DNA of 64,000 nucleotides from the NCBI GenBank assembly GCA_013396755.1, contig VWZF01006663.1, forward strand, positions 310,001 to 374,000, written 5' to 3'. Below the pieces are notes generated by a model. That model saw nothing but the letters and a program-made list of their open reading frames with translations. It had not been told where the DNA came from and did not search any database. Shown here piece by piece: positions 1 through 13,100 of this stretch. A program made the translations under genes and the position numbers. Positions within the stretch are counted from its first letter, which is position 1. Every line of letters begins with the position of its first letter. This stretch comes from Sclerurus mexicanus (taxonomy: Eukaryota > Chordata > Aves > Passeriformes > Furnariidae).

Positions 1-219
1 GCTTATTACAAGCCTGTTTACATCTGCCCCTGCCTCCTTTAAGCCCAGCAGGAATAAAACTAATATAAAGTGAGCGAAGTGAATCAGGGGCAGAGATGTT
101 CTTAACAGGACTAACTCAAGTGCAGCCCTCTCCTGGCACCGGACAGACGGGCCCTGCTGGCGTTTGGTGGAGACACAAACCCAGACACATCCCAGTCTCT
201 GGAGTTGTTCCCTTGTGCC

Positions 220-680
220 CGGTGTCACCTGTCCCACGCGGGCGGGGACATCCCGCGGCACAGCGGATGCTCCTGCATCCCTCCATCCAGCAGAGCCCTC
301 AGGCTGCCGATGCGGCGCAGGGGCAGGTCGGGGCACGGAGACCGGAGCGAGAAACGCCGTCAAGGATGCTCTGGAAGCGAAAGCGCGTCCGTGCGGCAGC
401 CCCAGATGCAGACGCTACCTCCGGGTGCGTTCATTAAGCCAAACAATGCCTTTGCATGGTGTTCGCGGAGCTGATGGAGCTGTCTGTGGCGTGAAAGGCA
501 GAGGTGTGAATTTTCTCCCGTTCTGCGCCGTCGGCGTCTTTAATGTGAGCCCGCTCAGCGAGCGGAGCGCTGACACCGCCACGTCCCAGCTGTCAGCACG
601 GATAATTAGAGAGGGAGCCAGGAGACAGCGCCGAATCAGAGGGGGTTTGCGGAGCAAAGAGCGGCTGCCGGTGCGCTGAG
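220..680. promoter_or_regulatory. Orphan CpG-rich patch
   Basis: This stretch is clearly richer in G+C and CpG than the surrounding sequence, with many CGs between about 236 and 420 and again at 525-680. No exon with a recognisable product or clean splice sites was found in it. It could be an unannotated promoter, a first exon of a transcript leaving the window, or a conserved regulatory element. The evidence is base composition only. Confidence 0.3.
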
Positions 681-1504
681 CCGGGGGATTTGTCTTTCCG
701 ACAGGAAGAGTCCTTCCTCTGCCCCTTCCTGCACGGAACAAAGGCCCTGGCTGAAATTTTAAGAGGTTGCGTTAATAGATCACCAAACTCATCCACCTGC
801 CAGGGACGGGCCTGGTGGACATTTTCCAGGGAAGAGACACGGATTTGGGCTGGCACACAACTTCATCAGCCCTTGCATTTGCCATCATTGCAGTGTTTTA
901 TGAATTACTTACGGGTAGTTGTTGTCTCTGCGCTGGTTTAATATTTTATCATGTTTTTGTTGGTCGGACGCAGGACAAGATCCCAGAGAAATCCAAGTCA
1001 GGGCTGAGTCCTGTTAATGCCACCACTTAAGTTTGCTAATGAGCCACCACTGTGCCGCTTGTCCCTGCGATTCAGATGTGCTGAGCAGAACATGCGGGAG
1101 GAATTATTCATACCAAATAATCACTCCTGCCCAAATTAGTTTTCAAGAGAAGTTGCTGTAAATCCACAGGACCATATGAGCCTGGAGCTGCTGCTAAGCA
1201 GCTACTTAACAGGAGCAGATCCCAGCACTGCATGGCTAAAAGAAAGTCTGGGGAAAAAAGAAAGCTCAGGGTTACCCAAAACTCACAGCAAAACCAGCTG
1301 CTGTGCAGCACTGAATGTGGCCAAAACCATCCTACCAGAGTGGCTCAAACCAAGTTCTTGGGCTGCCCAAAGCCTCCCAAGACCCTTCACCAAATGGGGA
1401 CAGCTCAGCTCACACTGGGCTTTCCCCTTTTTAGGCAGCAGTTTTACCTTTCAGTTGCCATCAGGCTATGGCACCACTGTCATTGTCCCTTGGAGCACCA
1501 GCCA

Positions 1505-1578
1505 GGTGGGATCTAGGTGATCTTTCAAGGTCCCTTCTGCCACAAACCACTATAGCATGGAATTCTCTGGAATTCTGA
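1505..1578 (+). repeat. CR1 LINE 3' tail fragment
   Basis: The sequence around 1510-1535 (ATCTAGGTGATCTTTCAAGG and following) matches the well-known end of avian CR1 elements, in which a 'gatctttaaggtcccttccaaccc' block precedes short direct repeats. It is diverged, which suggests an old insertion, and reads in the plus orientation. Confidence 0.65.
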
Positions 1579-4500
1579 GGAGATAAATAGATGTTAGGTC
1601 AGAGCTGGCCTCCCTCCTGGCAGCTCAAGTGCCTCATTTTATTCTGCAGGACAAGGGCTCAGAGGTGCCAGTGGCCCCGTTCAGCTGCTGACCATGTCTG
1701 GATAAACCAGGGTAACCCAGGTACCTGGGCTGCACCTTGCTGAACTACCAAGAGCAGAACAATGGATTTATTTTTTTTTCTTTTACTTCAATAAATGAGG
1801 GGGAAATTTCCACTCCTTAGATCAGGAGATGCTCTGAATATTTATGTTATTGTTCACCAGTTGGGGCATGGGGGGCAAAGAAGTGCTATAAATGGACATG
1901 TTTGGTGACCCAGTTTGAGTGGCTCATTATGGTTAGATCAAGCTAATTGCCAGTCTTGTGTTTCATTTGGCAACTTCTTAGGCTAATTGAACAAAATAAA
2001 ACTAATGAACAATTATAATGAAGTTTATAATTAGACCATTGGAAAAAACTCAGTGAGAGAATATTTAAGGCATTATGAATGTGCAGGAGGTTTGGGAGGG
2101 GGCCAATGCGAGGTGGCAGTAAATCATGCTACTCTCTCCCTCCAAAATGCTTTTTTCCAGGAGCTGATGTTCTTGGCTTATTACCTTTTCCCAAATTATG
2201 TCAACGTGGCATTTTTTTATTGTTAATTACATTAATGCCTTTAATGCACATACATGGCATGTGCAGTGATCCTGAATTCAGGAGTTAGCGTGTTAGCCAG
2301 GCAGCTCAGAGTGACCATTATGTTATATTCCCCACTCCATCTTTATGATACAAACCAAGGTCTCCATTAAAGATGGGATTATAATCCTAAAAGTGAACAA
2401 CAAGCATGTGGGGCAGACAGAGGAGTTCACCAACTCCAACAGCTGCTCTATCCTGTCAATATCAAACCTGGTTCAGGAGCCAGAGAGGCAGGAGTGGGGA
2501 AGAACAGAAAGAGCAATGCCCTGCACCTGATTAGAGCCATTTTTTTTAAAAAAGAGTTATTTTTGTCTCATTCAGTTCCCACATAGATTTGAATAAACCC
2601 ATTCCAGCTCCCTTTCACCCCCTGCTGCTGAAGCACAGAAAATTAAATACCATAAGACACAGGGTGACCTTTCAGAGTTTCAATTTACAGGGTCAAGCAG
2701 GTACCCACCAAAACCTAATAGAATTGTCACATCAGACTCCACACTGCTTAAAAACTTCTTTTCCTCCTGTTTGTACATGAAAGCAATTATTTCATCTAGA
2801 ACTCGGTGGGAAATGAGGCTTTGCATCAGGGAATAAAGACAAAAACTTAAACTAGAGAGGAAATGTGTTCAGCCTTTTCTCTTAGATGTCTGGAGGTGTC
2901 CAGAGCTTCTTGCACTCTGAAAGCAAGTTTTGGTTCTCATCAGGAGTCTGTGGTGCCAAGTGCCCTATGCACAGCGCAGGGGTGAAGCACACATAGTCCA
3001 GGTAGGGCAAAGGGTGGGAGAGGAAGAGAATCATCACTGGAGATATTAAACAGCTTAGCATTGATCACACTTGCTACCTGTAGCCACTGTAATCTCAGCA
3101 AGGGTAGCTTTCTTCTTCCCATTCACAGAGCTGCTTTATTATCTTAATCTTTAAGAAAATAAACTGATTCAGGGAAAAGATATTTTTACGAGCTATCAAA
3201 ATCTCTATTCCCCTTCCCCCATTTTAATTTGAGCTGCATTAGGAGAAAATCTCTGCTTTTACAGTCATGTCTCAATATTTTTATGCCATCAGAAGCAGCT
3301 GTCCTCAATCTAATTACAGGTTTCACATGGGGAGTGATCATACCCTGGTATCAGTGGGGGTTTGGAGCTGTCTTTGATGTTCTCCCTGTTCCCTCACCTT
3401 TCCATCAGCCTCAGTTAGGGTTTTTTTCTGCAGGTGTCTTTTCATGTCATCTGGAACTGCTGGCACAGCCACGCTGTGGGCAGGGCTGCCCTGCCTTCAG
3501 CTTGTGCTGCTCTGGGCAGGGTCTGGTCCTGCTTCAGCATGGGCAGGAGAGAGTTTTGGCAAGGAGGATGCAGAGTGCCATCGCCAGCCACACCCCCTGT
3601 AAAGATGCAGAGTTCATTGCTGCTGCATCAGCTGCAAACTTGTCCTCTCTTCCTTACACTGGCACCTGGAGGTCTGGGAGGGAGCCCAGCCCTGCACAGA
3701 CACACGGCAAGAGAGAACCAGTGTTACCAAACCAGGTCAGGCAGAGGAAGGACATGCACAGCATCAGCCCTTCTGTACAGCCAAGACACAGAGATGGAGC
3801 AACCACCAGAGTCACCCAGAGAAAGGACGAGCTCAGCTCTCCCCATGACACCCAGAGAATCCTCCTTTATCCCAGGCAGAACAGCAATGCTTTGCCTCTG
3901 AATCCCCACAGCCCTGAAGCTGCCACCCAGCAGCACATGTAAGCCCTGGGAGTTAAAGGCACGGATTATTTGCATTACACCAACCCTGGCGATACCTGTA
4001 TATTTCTGTCCATTACACAAAGTTAAAGAGAAATCCCTCTGTGGCAAAGCATCTGGACAACAGCAGTCAGGCCTTTTCCTTCCTCACCCCAGCAGCTCCA
4101 GTAATCCCAGTAACACCATCAGGGTTCAATAAAACCTTTCTTGAGGACAGAGGGCTGACAGGCTGAGATCTCCCACTGCTTCATCACTCGGTAACCTCAA
4201 TGAGTGGCCCCGATGTGCTAAAAGCTCACACACACAGAGGGGTTTATATGAGCTTTTGCTTGTTTGGGCAGTTCCTTCCTAATTTGCCTCCCCCTGTACA
4301 TGCAGACACCCTCTAATAATGAAAAGGTTGAGGAAATGGGAACAAACCCTGAAGTGAAGCGTGAAATAGGCTCCATGATTCCAGATAGCCAGGGCCATTT
4401 AAAGCCTTGCTTGGCATTTGCATTATAAGAACAAATCCTGTACAAGAATCTCTCCTCATGCTTTATACTCCTGCATTAATTCATGAAGTGTCATGTATCC

Positions 4501-6963
4501 AGCATATTTTATTATACATGAGAACGAGGCAAATTAAAATTCTCAGCTGAGTATCACATTTGTACACTCAAGGCCACCTCCTTCAGCCCTGGAGAAGGTT
4601 GAAGTCACACTAGTCTAAACACAGTTCACCTTTTAAACCAAGCCAAACTAGCACAAATTCTCAGTTTTCTTCAATTCATTTTTTCTGCAATTTATTTCCA
4701 TTTAGCTTTAACCTCTTCATAGCTAATATAAGCTGAAGAGAAATACAGCTGGTCCAAAGGGAAATAAATGTGCTGTCAGAGAAGTTAATTGTGATTTTTC
4801 AGAGTGTAGCCCTCCACTTGCTGAACTGCCAGTCTGTGCCTGGCCCAGGCCTGTCACAAGGTGCCCACAGGGGCAGCTGTGCCAGGTAAGTTTCATCAGT
4901 TTAAAATCCACTAAAAAAAAAATAAAGGAAACTCAACCTCACATGTCAGCAAGATCTTAAACCCCACCTTTTCCTGGGCCATGAAAGATGTTGCAGACAC
5001 AGGCAGGGATCATAAGAGGTAAGTGTCAAACAGATGGGACTCTCCTCCTCTGGCTGCTCTAGGAAGAGCCCAACAAGATTCCATGAATATCCCCACCAGT
5101 AGGACTGTTACCTTGTAGAAGCCAAAACTTAACTTCCTTTAAACCACTACAGAAGAGAAACAAAACTGAAAAAGGGATTTTTTTTTTTGAGCAGACTCAC
5201 CATCAATGATGTGAACCTTAACAACAGCATATTAAAGTATACATGTAAACTAATTAATGATCCTGGAGATTATGTTTTTTCCCAAGGGATATTATTCTTT
5301 CTACTGGAATCTCACACTGAATGCTGATAAGCCTCTCAAACTTTACAAAACCACTTGTCAAAAGTAGTAAGACAAAAATTCATTAAGGTCTTCTAATTAA
5401 GAAGTACAAAGTCCAATTAAGCTCTCACTAATGTGCTACACAACCCAGTTAAACAATGGCAGCCTGAGGATTTTCCCACCCCCACCGATACTGGTTCATC
5501 ACTTGAGTTCATCTCTGACTGGTGGTTTGGAAGAATTTCCCTGGCCCTCAGAAGCAAGTGAGGACTGGTGTGGACAGCTGCAGCCTGCTGCATTAATACT
5601 TTGGGACATCTTATTGTTCTGCAACTGGAATTGTTCCGAGGCACTCTTTGACTCACTAATGGCATTTCAGAGACTGTTTCCTCTGCATAACAGAGTCACT
5701 CCTGCTTTGCACACAGATCATGGAGAGCAAAGTGCTCAAACTGATGTTGATTATCTCATTATTAGAATCTAAAAAGGCCCCTAATTTCCAGCAAGGAAAA
5801 TGTGTGTGCTCTCAGCAGCTCTGAGGCTGCTGTGCTGGACCATGGCCATGTTTCACAGCAATTCCTACCCCAATTTTATTTTTGGAATAATTTTAGGACA
5901 TGTAGCTTCCTCTTTCTACAAAGATGTATAAGAAAACTAAGTTGCATCTTGTTGCTAAGACCTGGTTATTTAAGAGCTAAAAATATCCTCCTCATGAAAG
6001 GTGAAAGATGAACCAAGCAATTTTGGATTTATCCTCTCAGCTCTGTAGCACAAGATCCAGCCAATAGACTGGCACCTCAGGAAAGCACTAACAAGCTAAA
6101 AGATCTCAGTGGAGAAATCGCTCAGTGCAGAGTTCCAAAGGCCCCCTGTAGGAAGACTAAAGTGTTCCTATGTACTGAAACACACCTGATCAGGGTCTCA
6201 AAGGCAGGCCAGAGCATCCCCTTACACATATTGGTTTTCCCATTCCCCATAGACACCAGCTCTCCCCCAGACCAAAGCACTACAGATCAGTTCTGTCTCA
6301 AGAACAAACTCGGACCCTGGTACTCCTTCCTAATGCATTTTAAATCTAATTTTAATGCCCATTTACCTGTGTGACTGACTGCTCAGCCTCATAAATGAAA
6401 GTCCTTTAAATATGTATGCATTAAACTAAAAGGCAATAATGGCCCCGGGGAAGTTGCATTCCATCAGGCAATTACCTGTGTTTTTAAAATCACTGAATAA
6501 GTAATTCACACCACCGATTTCTCTTGCACATAACAATAAACAATCTTATCAGCTATGCCCTGCCTGCTTGGGCTGCTGTGTACCAGCTCATTTTATTTCA
6601 TTAAGAACCACTGCTAACCAGGGAAATTAATTGAAATCATAAGGTAGTGGGAGAGGGGAAGTACCTGCTCTAACAGGAGCTGACAAAAGCACACTTCTAA
6701 GAGGGGAGTGATAAAACCACATCCCTCAAGGGCAAATGGGCTGATTCCATCACACAATTCAAGAGTCATTCTCAAATTTGCAGAGGACTGAGAAAAGCAC
6801 CTAGCCTGGAGTTCCTCTGCTCTAATTGCTTTGCTGTTGAACACTTAAGTCAGAGCTTAAAGCCGCTTCCAGAGCCAGCTCTATTTGCATGCCACACATC
6901 CCACTAAAATCTGCACATGGAGCTTTCCAGGCAAAACACTGTGAACCTCAAATTATAAATAGG

Positions 6964-6977
6964 CAACAACAACAACA
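6964..6977. repeat. (AAC)n microsatellite
   Basis: Short perfect run of CAA/AAC trinucleotides followed by an A-rich segment. No gene context. Confidence 0.6.
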
Positions 6978-9624
6978 GGGAAAAAAAAGGGCTATGCACT
7001 CAAGGTACAACTTGTTACATCCTGGCAGCCCTAAGGCATCAAGTCTTCCTGGATAAAACCCCTGAGGCAGGCCAGTGATGCACAAGCAGGGTTTGCCCAG
7101 CTTATGCCTTGGGAACACAGCAGAGCCTGGTGCTTGCAGGAGATTTTGCTGCTCACACCACAGTATCAGAGCTCAGTGCCATGCCAGATGCTGCAGCAAA
7201 GCTTTCGGGTGCCACCAGTTTTGCAAGGACCCCCTTAAAACCACATTGGACTGCAGTTACCCTGTGCCTGAGCCCTGGAAAGAACCTGGTGGGAAACACA
7301 TAAAGTGACGCTCTCTCCTTTTCCTTTGCCAGTCAGGATGACTTTAGCTCCCTGCTTTTGTGCCAGGGATATTTTGGCCTATCCCCAGGTGGAGGGAGCA
7401 CAGCCATGGTCATGGCAGCATCCAAAGAAATGAGTCACACTATGGGAAAGCGAAGACAAATACAAGTCGGATGTTTGGAGGACAGGATTTGGAATGGAAG
7501 GAGCTGCACTCTGGAATTATGGACAGTGTTCCCAGCTCTGCCTCAGCCTCTTTTCAAGTACCTATTTACCTCTCCTCCTCTCAGGAGTTCCAGGACTGTC
7601 AGCATCCAGCACTTCTGAAACTCAGACCCTTGACTAAGTGAGGCAGCAGCACAATCTGCAGCACCCATCAGGGCTTTATGGCTCTATAAAGTAATTTTCA
7701 GTAATACAGAAGTAGATCTATATTTTTGTTTGTAACTAAAGTCTGGGAAAAGCTTTGTAACACCTGACATTTGCAAGAGATCAAATTATATCCATTAATG
7801 ATACTTTCTCCAGTGCTTCCAAGCAGGATAAAGGATTAAAAAAAGCAGCCTCGAGGCATTGTATATGTTCTTAATGTATCTGTGCTTCTAACCTATCTTT
7901 AATTAATGAAATATCCCAAAATTACTTATTAATAAGGATCTCTGGGCTTTGTAAACTCCAGACATTTTGCATGAATTAAAGAACAATATAATGAAGTTTT
8001 AATGAATACAAAGTCACAGTTAATGTAAAATTTATATATAGCAAGCCAGAGGGGGAAGGAATTTAAAAGTACCTTTTACCATAGGTTATTGGCAGCTGGA
8101 TAGCTCATTTTTGTACTTTTCTAATGGGTGCTTGGTATTTATAATAGCACATTTAGCATGATCTGCTGTGGTACAGTACAGAAATTTAAAGCCTCATTTG
8201 CTAATGAGGGATTTCTGCATCCCACAGACTGTGGGGCTGTGTCCACGCTGACTGTGTGGAACAGTCAGAGCCACCTGAGAGGGGCTGATCCCCAGCTGCA
8301 TTTATGGGCAGTTTCATCCTTACCCAGCTACTGGTTGCAATATTTGACATGTTCTGCAACAGCCTTCAGCCTTCTGGAGCCAGTGAGCTGAGATCTGTCA
8401 CAGGGTAGGGGAAATACATAATAAACATTCACCAGCTGCTGCTGCACACGAGCCTCTAGATTTTGCCCTCAGTAACAGAGAACACCTTTCAGTGCTCAGG
8501 TGCATCCTTTCAGCAACATTAACATATCACAACCTACAGCTTCTCACTGCACTGACACAAAGCACATCTTCAGCATATTTTCCTTCCACTTCTGTTCACC
8601 TCTGACCTTCTCAATGAGCCAGCTGTGCATACAGAACTAGCAGCAGTGTTTTACTTGTCTTGGATTCTGCATAAGAAAACAGGATAGAACTGTCAGAGTA
8701 AGTTGGACTTGGATTAAAACCATTAAATCAGTAACAAATTAAACTAAAAATTATCCCATGACACCCAGTCTAAAGGAAAATAAAAATAAGACAGTAGCAG
8801 TTGAAACAGAAGTAATATATAATTATATATATAAAGAATCAATTCATTTTAATTAACTCTTTATCAACACTGAATGCATTCAACACAGTTGTAATTACAG
8901 TAATATTCCACCCACAAAATTCAAATAGTGCAGGAGACACTGGATGCCAGAGGGTCATACAACTACTGCAACTGTATTTTATGAAAAACAAAAACACTTT
9001 AGTGCTTCCATTTTACCGTTTTAGTATGCTCATTACAGTATTTTTCCCTTTATAAACTGGAAGGATACAGAGCTAGAAAACACTTGTCTTTCACTTTCAA
9101 CATGACACTTAGTAAAAAAAGTTACAAAACCCATCAGCTTTTAATAAACACACACACTGGAATTCCTCAGTTAACCTAACATGGGATCACTGCCTTAGAG
9201 CCAATAAAGGACTTCAACCAAGGAAGCAAAATGCCTTCAGCTGCAATTATGTAATGTCAGTAAATTCCATGGAAATAACCTGGAGTTACCCCAGGAACAA
9301 GGAGGAGGCAATTGCTCCCTCACCTTCTGAGCCCCCAGAAGTCTATCAACCAAAAGCTTAAAACAATAGGAAGGCTACATCACAAAATGAAGCAGCAATT
9401 ACCTTCAAGGGTACTGTGAGATATTTCAAGACTGAAATTATTCTGAGTCAAGTCAAATGGGTTTAGTGCATTATGATTTGGATTTATAAAAATATTTAAA
9501 TGCACACTACATATGTTTCAGGGTCAAGGAGTTAAAAATCACTGCATATTCCTTACAGGTTACTGAAACACATGGACTGAAAAGTGTTGCTAAAAATCCA
9601 GTTTAAAAAAAAGAAAGGAAACAT

Positions 9625-9630
9625 TTTATT
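9625..9630 (-). terminator. AACS: Candidate AACS polyadenylation signal
   Basis: On the minus strand this reads AATAAA, about 350 bases past the AACS stop codon, and is followed by a T-rich stretch as expected for a cleavage-site downstream element. A variant signal (ATTAAA, minus strand, 9140-9145) lies further on and could serve a longer 3' UTR. No transcript evidence is available, so the true end is uncertain. Confidence 0.4.
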
Positions 9631-9980
9631 AAAGAAATATTCTATCTGTAACTGCAACTATTAGTGCTCCCATTTGATGGGCTGATGTAAATCTAACCAG
9701 AAAAGATGCACTCACATATATAAAAATCAAAGCAGGCAGGTTTCTCCTTCCAGGCTGGAAAAAAAACTCCAAAATATATGGCATATTTAACCAATAAAAG
9801 GGAGCTAAGCTTTACCCAAGCCTTTCATAATGCACTTCATGAAATATTTTTTCTTTTAAAAGAACCACTGGTATTAAATAGAGCTTTTTCTTTACATACA
9901 GTATTGGTATATACAAAACAAACACAGAACAAAGACAGATGCAAAAAACAAAAACAAAACAAAAAAACAAACAAGTGACT
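9631..9980 (-). other. AACS: AACS 3' UTR (proximal part)
   Basis: Sequence between the AACS stop codon and the nearest canonical AATAAA on the minus strand. It is AT-rich and, in plus orientation, contains an A/C-rich tract (about 9940-9973) that reads as T/G-rich in the transcript. The 3' boundary is inferred from the poly(A) signal alone. Confidence 0.45.
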
Positions 9981-10118
9981 TTAATAGTCTTGAAGCTCAG
10001 GAATATTTTGGTACAGGTCCAAAGCCTCCGGGTTTGAGAAAGCTCCCCGCTGCTCAACTTCTTTCCCTGCAATTATTTGCTTCACAGCTACTTCCACTTT
10101 TTTCCCGTTTATTGTATA
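9981..10118 (-). CDS. AACS: AACS exon 18 (C-terminus and stop)
   Basis: Starts after a TTTTTCAG acceptor and encodes residues 623-667 plus TAA. It contains [16 protein letters not shown], which includes the conserved lysine of the C-terminal lid domain, and ends IPELQDY. The next exon upstream ends exactly on a codon (phase 0). Confidence 0.96.
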   Translation of the reverse strand, partial: YTINGKKVEVAVKQIIAGKEVEQRGAFSNPEALDLYQNIPELQDY

Positions 10119-13100
10119 CTGAAAAACAAAACCAGCAAAGATAAAATTACATGTTTTTGATGTAGTAGCTTTATGGAAATACTCATGAAACCCCCCCCAC
10201 CAATCCCAGAACTCTATCAAAATTTAGCAAAATGCCTTTTCTTCTCTTACACTTGAAGCACTTTCTTCTGAAAAAAATCACTTGAAGAGTAGGTGGAATT
10301 CAAAGAGTTTATATGTCACTTTAGTTTATTACTCCTATTGGTAATACTGTGAGCACGATCAAGCTCCAGTATAAAACAACAAAGCCAGATGAGAATCATG
10401 GTATAAACACTAAAAATACTTAATGTTTATGTTCTGACACATCCAAATATCAAACAATTCTTAGTTTTGCATGGGTGGGTTAAAAAGCAAAGCCCAGCTG
10501 CACTGGGACTTGGAGAAGAAATCTCATCTTAAATGGACAGTTTTTTTCTAATAGGGCAAAGTGAGCTTAAATAGCCCTCTATAGTTAAATGTTTCACAAC
10601 AAACCACAGCAAACAAAATAAACTGTAGCCAACAGAGGGTTCACCTCCACTCATGAGTCACACAAATTCTATTACATTGTGTTACTCAAAGTAAGTACAT
10701 CACAGAAAAAACAACCTAATTCTTATCTTTTTGGCATAAGAGCACTGTAACTTCTGAGATCATTCAGAGCCAAGTTAAATACTCCTCAACTCAATACAGT
10801 CTTGCAATATTGATCTGGATGCTAAACTGAACTTTTCCTTTTTACATTACTGAAGCCATGTGTAATCCAAACCTTCTGAGCCACCTTACTTAACCACTCT
10901 TCTTCCTTCTCCTCAGTGTTTAACAACCTAATTGTCACAAGTGCCCAGAAACCAGAACACCTCAGTGGCCTGCAAGGGAACTGTCCCCTTTAAAAAAGAT
11001 CAGACTATTCAAAGCAAGTTGGTTTACTTTAATCAGTTAGTCTGGTGGATGATGACCAGAATACTTACCTGGTCAGGACAGGACTAGATAGATTTGCACT
11101 ATGTTTTTTTAACACCTGGATATCCCATTAAAGCCATTCGTTGTATTTACTAAATCACCTCATCACAGCTGTACTGTTTCTACCAGAAATCAGTGTCAGG
11201 ATTAGACTATATTTTCAGATAAGAATGCAAACACATTTCTAAAAGTAGAAAGAAATAGGAGGTTTCCCTTCCAAGCAAAACTGTAGAAGAAAGATGGAAG
11301 ACAGCTTTGATCACTTTACCACTGGCACATTTATCTGAAAGGTAATTAAAATTCACTCAATTCTCAATTCAGTCAATGTGTGAACTAATTAATGATCTGA
11401 GCAGGCTTTCCTGAGGGGCAGCCCATCACAAACACCTCACTGTCATCTACTTTGTGCTGTACATTCAGGTGATTTATACAGTTCACAAGTTCAACACTTC
11501 ATGCAGAAGCTGAGCTGCAGCTCAGAAAACCTGAACTTCAGGGGATTTTTTTTACACTTATGCAAAGAAGACATTTTGAGCCAAGTACTATTTGTCAACA
11601 GTGGCCTGGAACAGAAGTAACTCAACAGATCAGAACCAGATCCCTGTGTGGACCACAGAGGTTGGTGGCTTTGAACACTAGAGCCCTTTCACAAGGAAAC
11701 CAATACTGGCAAAAAGGGGCATCAGAGTAACAAATCACAGAGAGCTCAAGTCTGTGTGCAAATGGACTTGGAAAAACTACCCTCTCCACCCCCATCCTGC
11801 TGCTCAGACTGTGAGGAGACTGTAGCATCAGAGAGGACTATAAAAACAGACATTCCAGCTACAGAGTTCATACAAAGAGCACTGTAGCAGAACAGCTTCA
11901 GGAGACTGAGCATGCAGAACCTTGAGCTACGCAAATTTCTCCTCCCACACGGGCACAACAATTTCAATTACTGTTACAGTTAAGACAGTGATAGAGCTGC
12001 ATTTAAGTGGCTAAAGAGATATAAAAGTGAAATGGTTTACAAAATGATTTTCTGAATTTGCTGAGTGCTCTCAGCTTTCCTAAGAATGTCATTCATAGCA
12101 GGAAGACAAAAACAAAATAAGCTTATGGATAGCCAGAAAAAACTCACTTCAATTACCTTTTTAATATTTTCCTTTCAAAGGCTATGGATACATTACTGAA
12201 AAAATGCAACACAAAAAACAAAAAACATGCTTAGCTGAAAAGGAGATGAAAAGATGTTGCTAGGCAACATAGACAAACTATTTATAAAGCTCGAATACAC
12301 TTTTGAGATGCTAAAATTTCCATGTATGTGGGTTTGAAGAGCAATGACAACTGCTCCTTAATTACTATTCAAGGTGACAAAGAAAAAAGTAGGCAGCATT
12401 TTTCATGACATACCGGAATGCCTTTGGTTTCCAGGATGAGGCTGGGAACATGCCGGGCAGAGAGCGCGATCCGGATCGCGTCCTGGATCCTCTTCACCAG
12501 GCTCTTGCTGAACGTGTGGTTCGATGCCATCTTCAGGAAGAGTATCACCCTCTCCTCCCCATCTTTGTTGTACTGAGGGACACAGAGGCTGTCAGAAACC
12601 TCCTCAAAGGCTTCCACTGGAAAATAAAGGGAAATCCCTTAGGAGGATTTGTATTAATACGCCATTCTGGGTGCACGTTTTTTGTGGTCGTACTGAAAAA
12701 ACGAAGTCACCTCCCCTACAGCTGCAAAGGCAAACAGACACCCCGGCTGGGTTATCCCACACTGAGCCTCCCCTCGAGGTGCTCTGAAATGTTTGCTCCT
12801 GCCCAGGGGAAAATCCAGGTTTAAGGTTCACATACATTTAGGTCCATAAAAAAAAAATCTGTTTTAACTTTTGGGACAGATAAGCTGTTGGGCTAAGCCA
12901 TTTTCTCCGGCTTTCCTCACAGTCCCCACTGCTGCACAGGTAAGAGAATAATGTGCCTGATGATAAAACCAAGGAGGCAACAAGTTAAGTCTCAGATTAG
13001 CACCTCTGCAGGGACAGTTTCACTACCCGGCACAGCATCCAGTCTTTGAAGCAGAAGCACAAGCTCAAGGACTACTTCTTAATTATCAGGTAAGCTACAA

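Larger units (their letters stand above)
1..9620. other. Intergenic region downstream of AACS
   Basis: No gene is supported here. The open frames are short, unrelated to families I recognise, and lack coherent splice-linked continuations. Positions 220-680 are CpG-rich; about 1.8-8.1 kb is AT-rich with many TAAT/ATTA motifs; a short CR1 tail lies near 1.5 kb and an (AAC)n run near 6.97 kb. In human the next gene beyond the AACS 3' end is TMEM132B, so this may be the start of that long intergenic interval. That is inference: no TMEM132B exon is visible. Confidence 0.6.

Noticed and set aside
3229..3942. 237-codon plus-strand open frame
   Set aside because: No recognisable domain, and overlapping open frames on both strands suggest chance in a locally G+C-richer patch.
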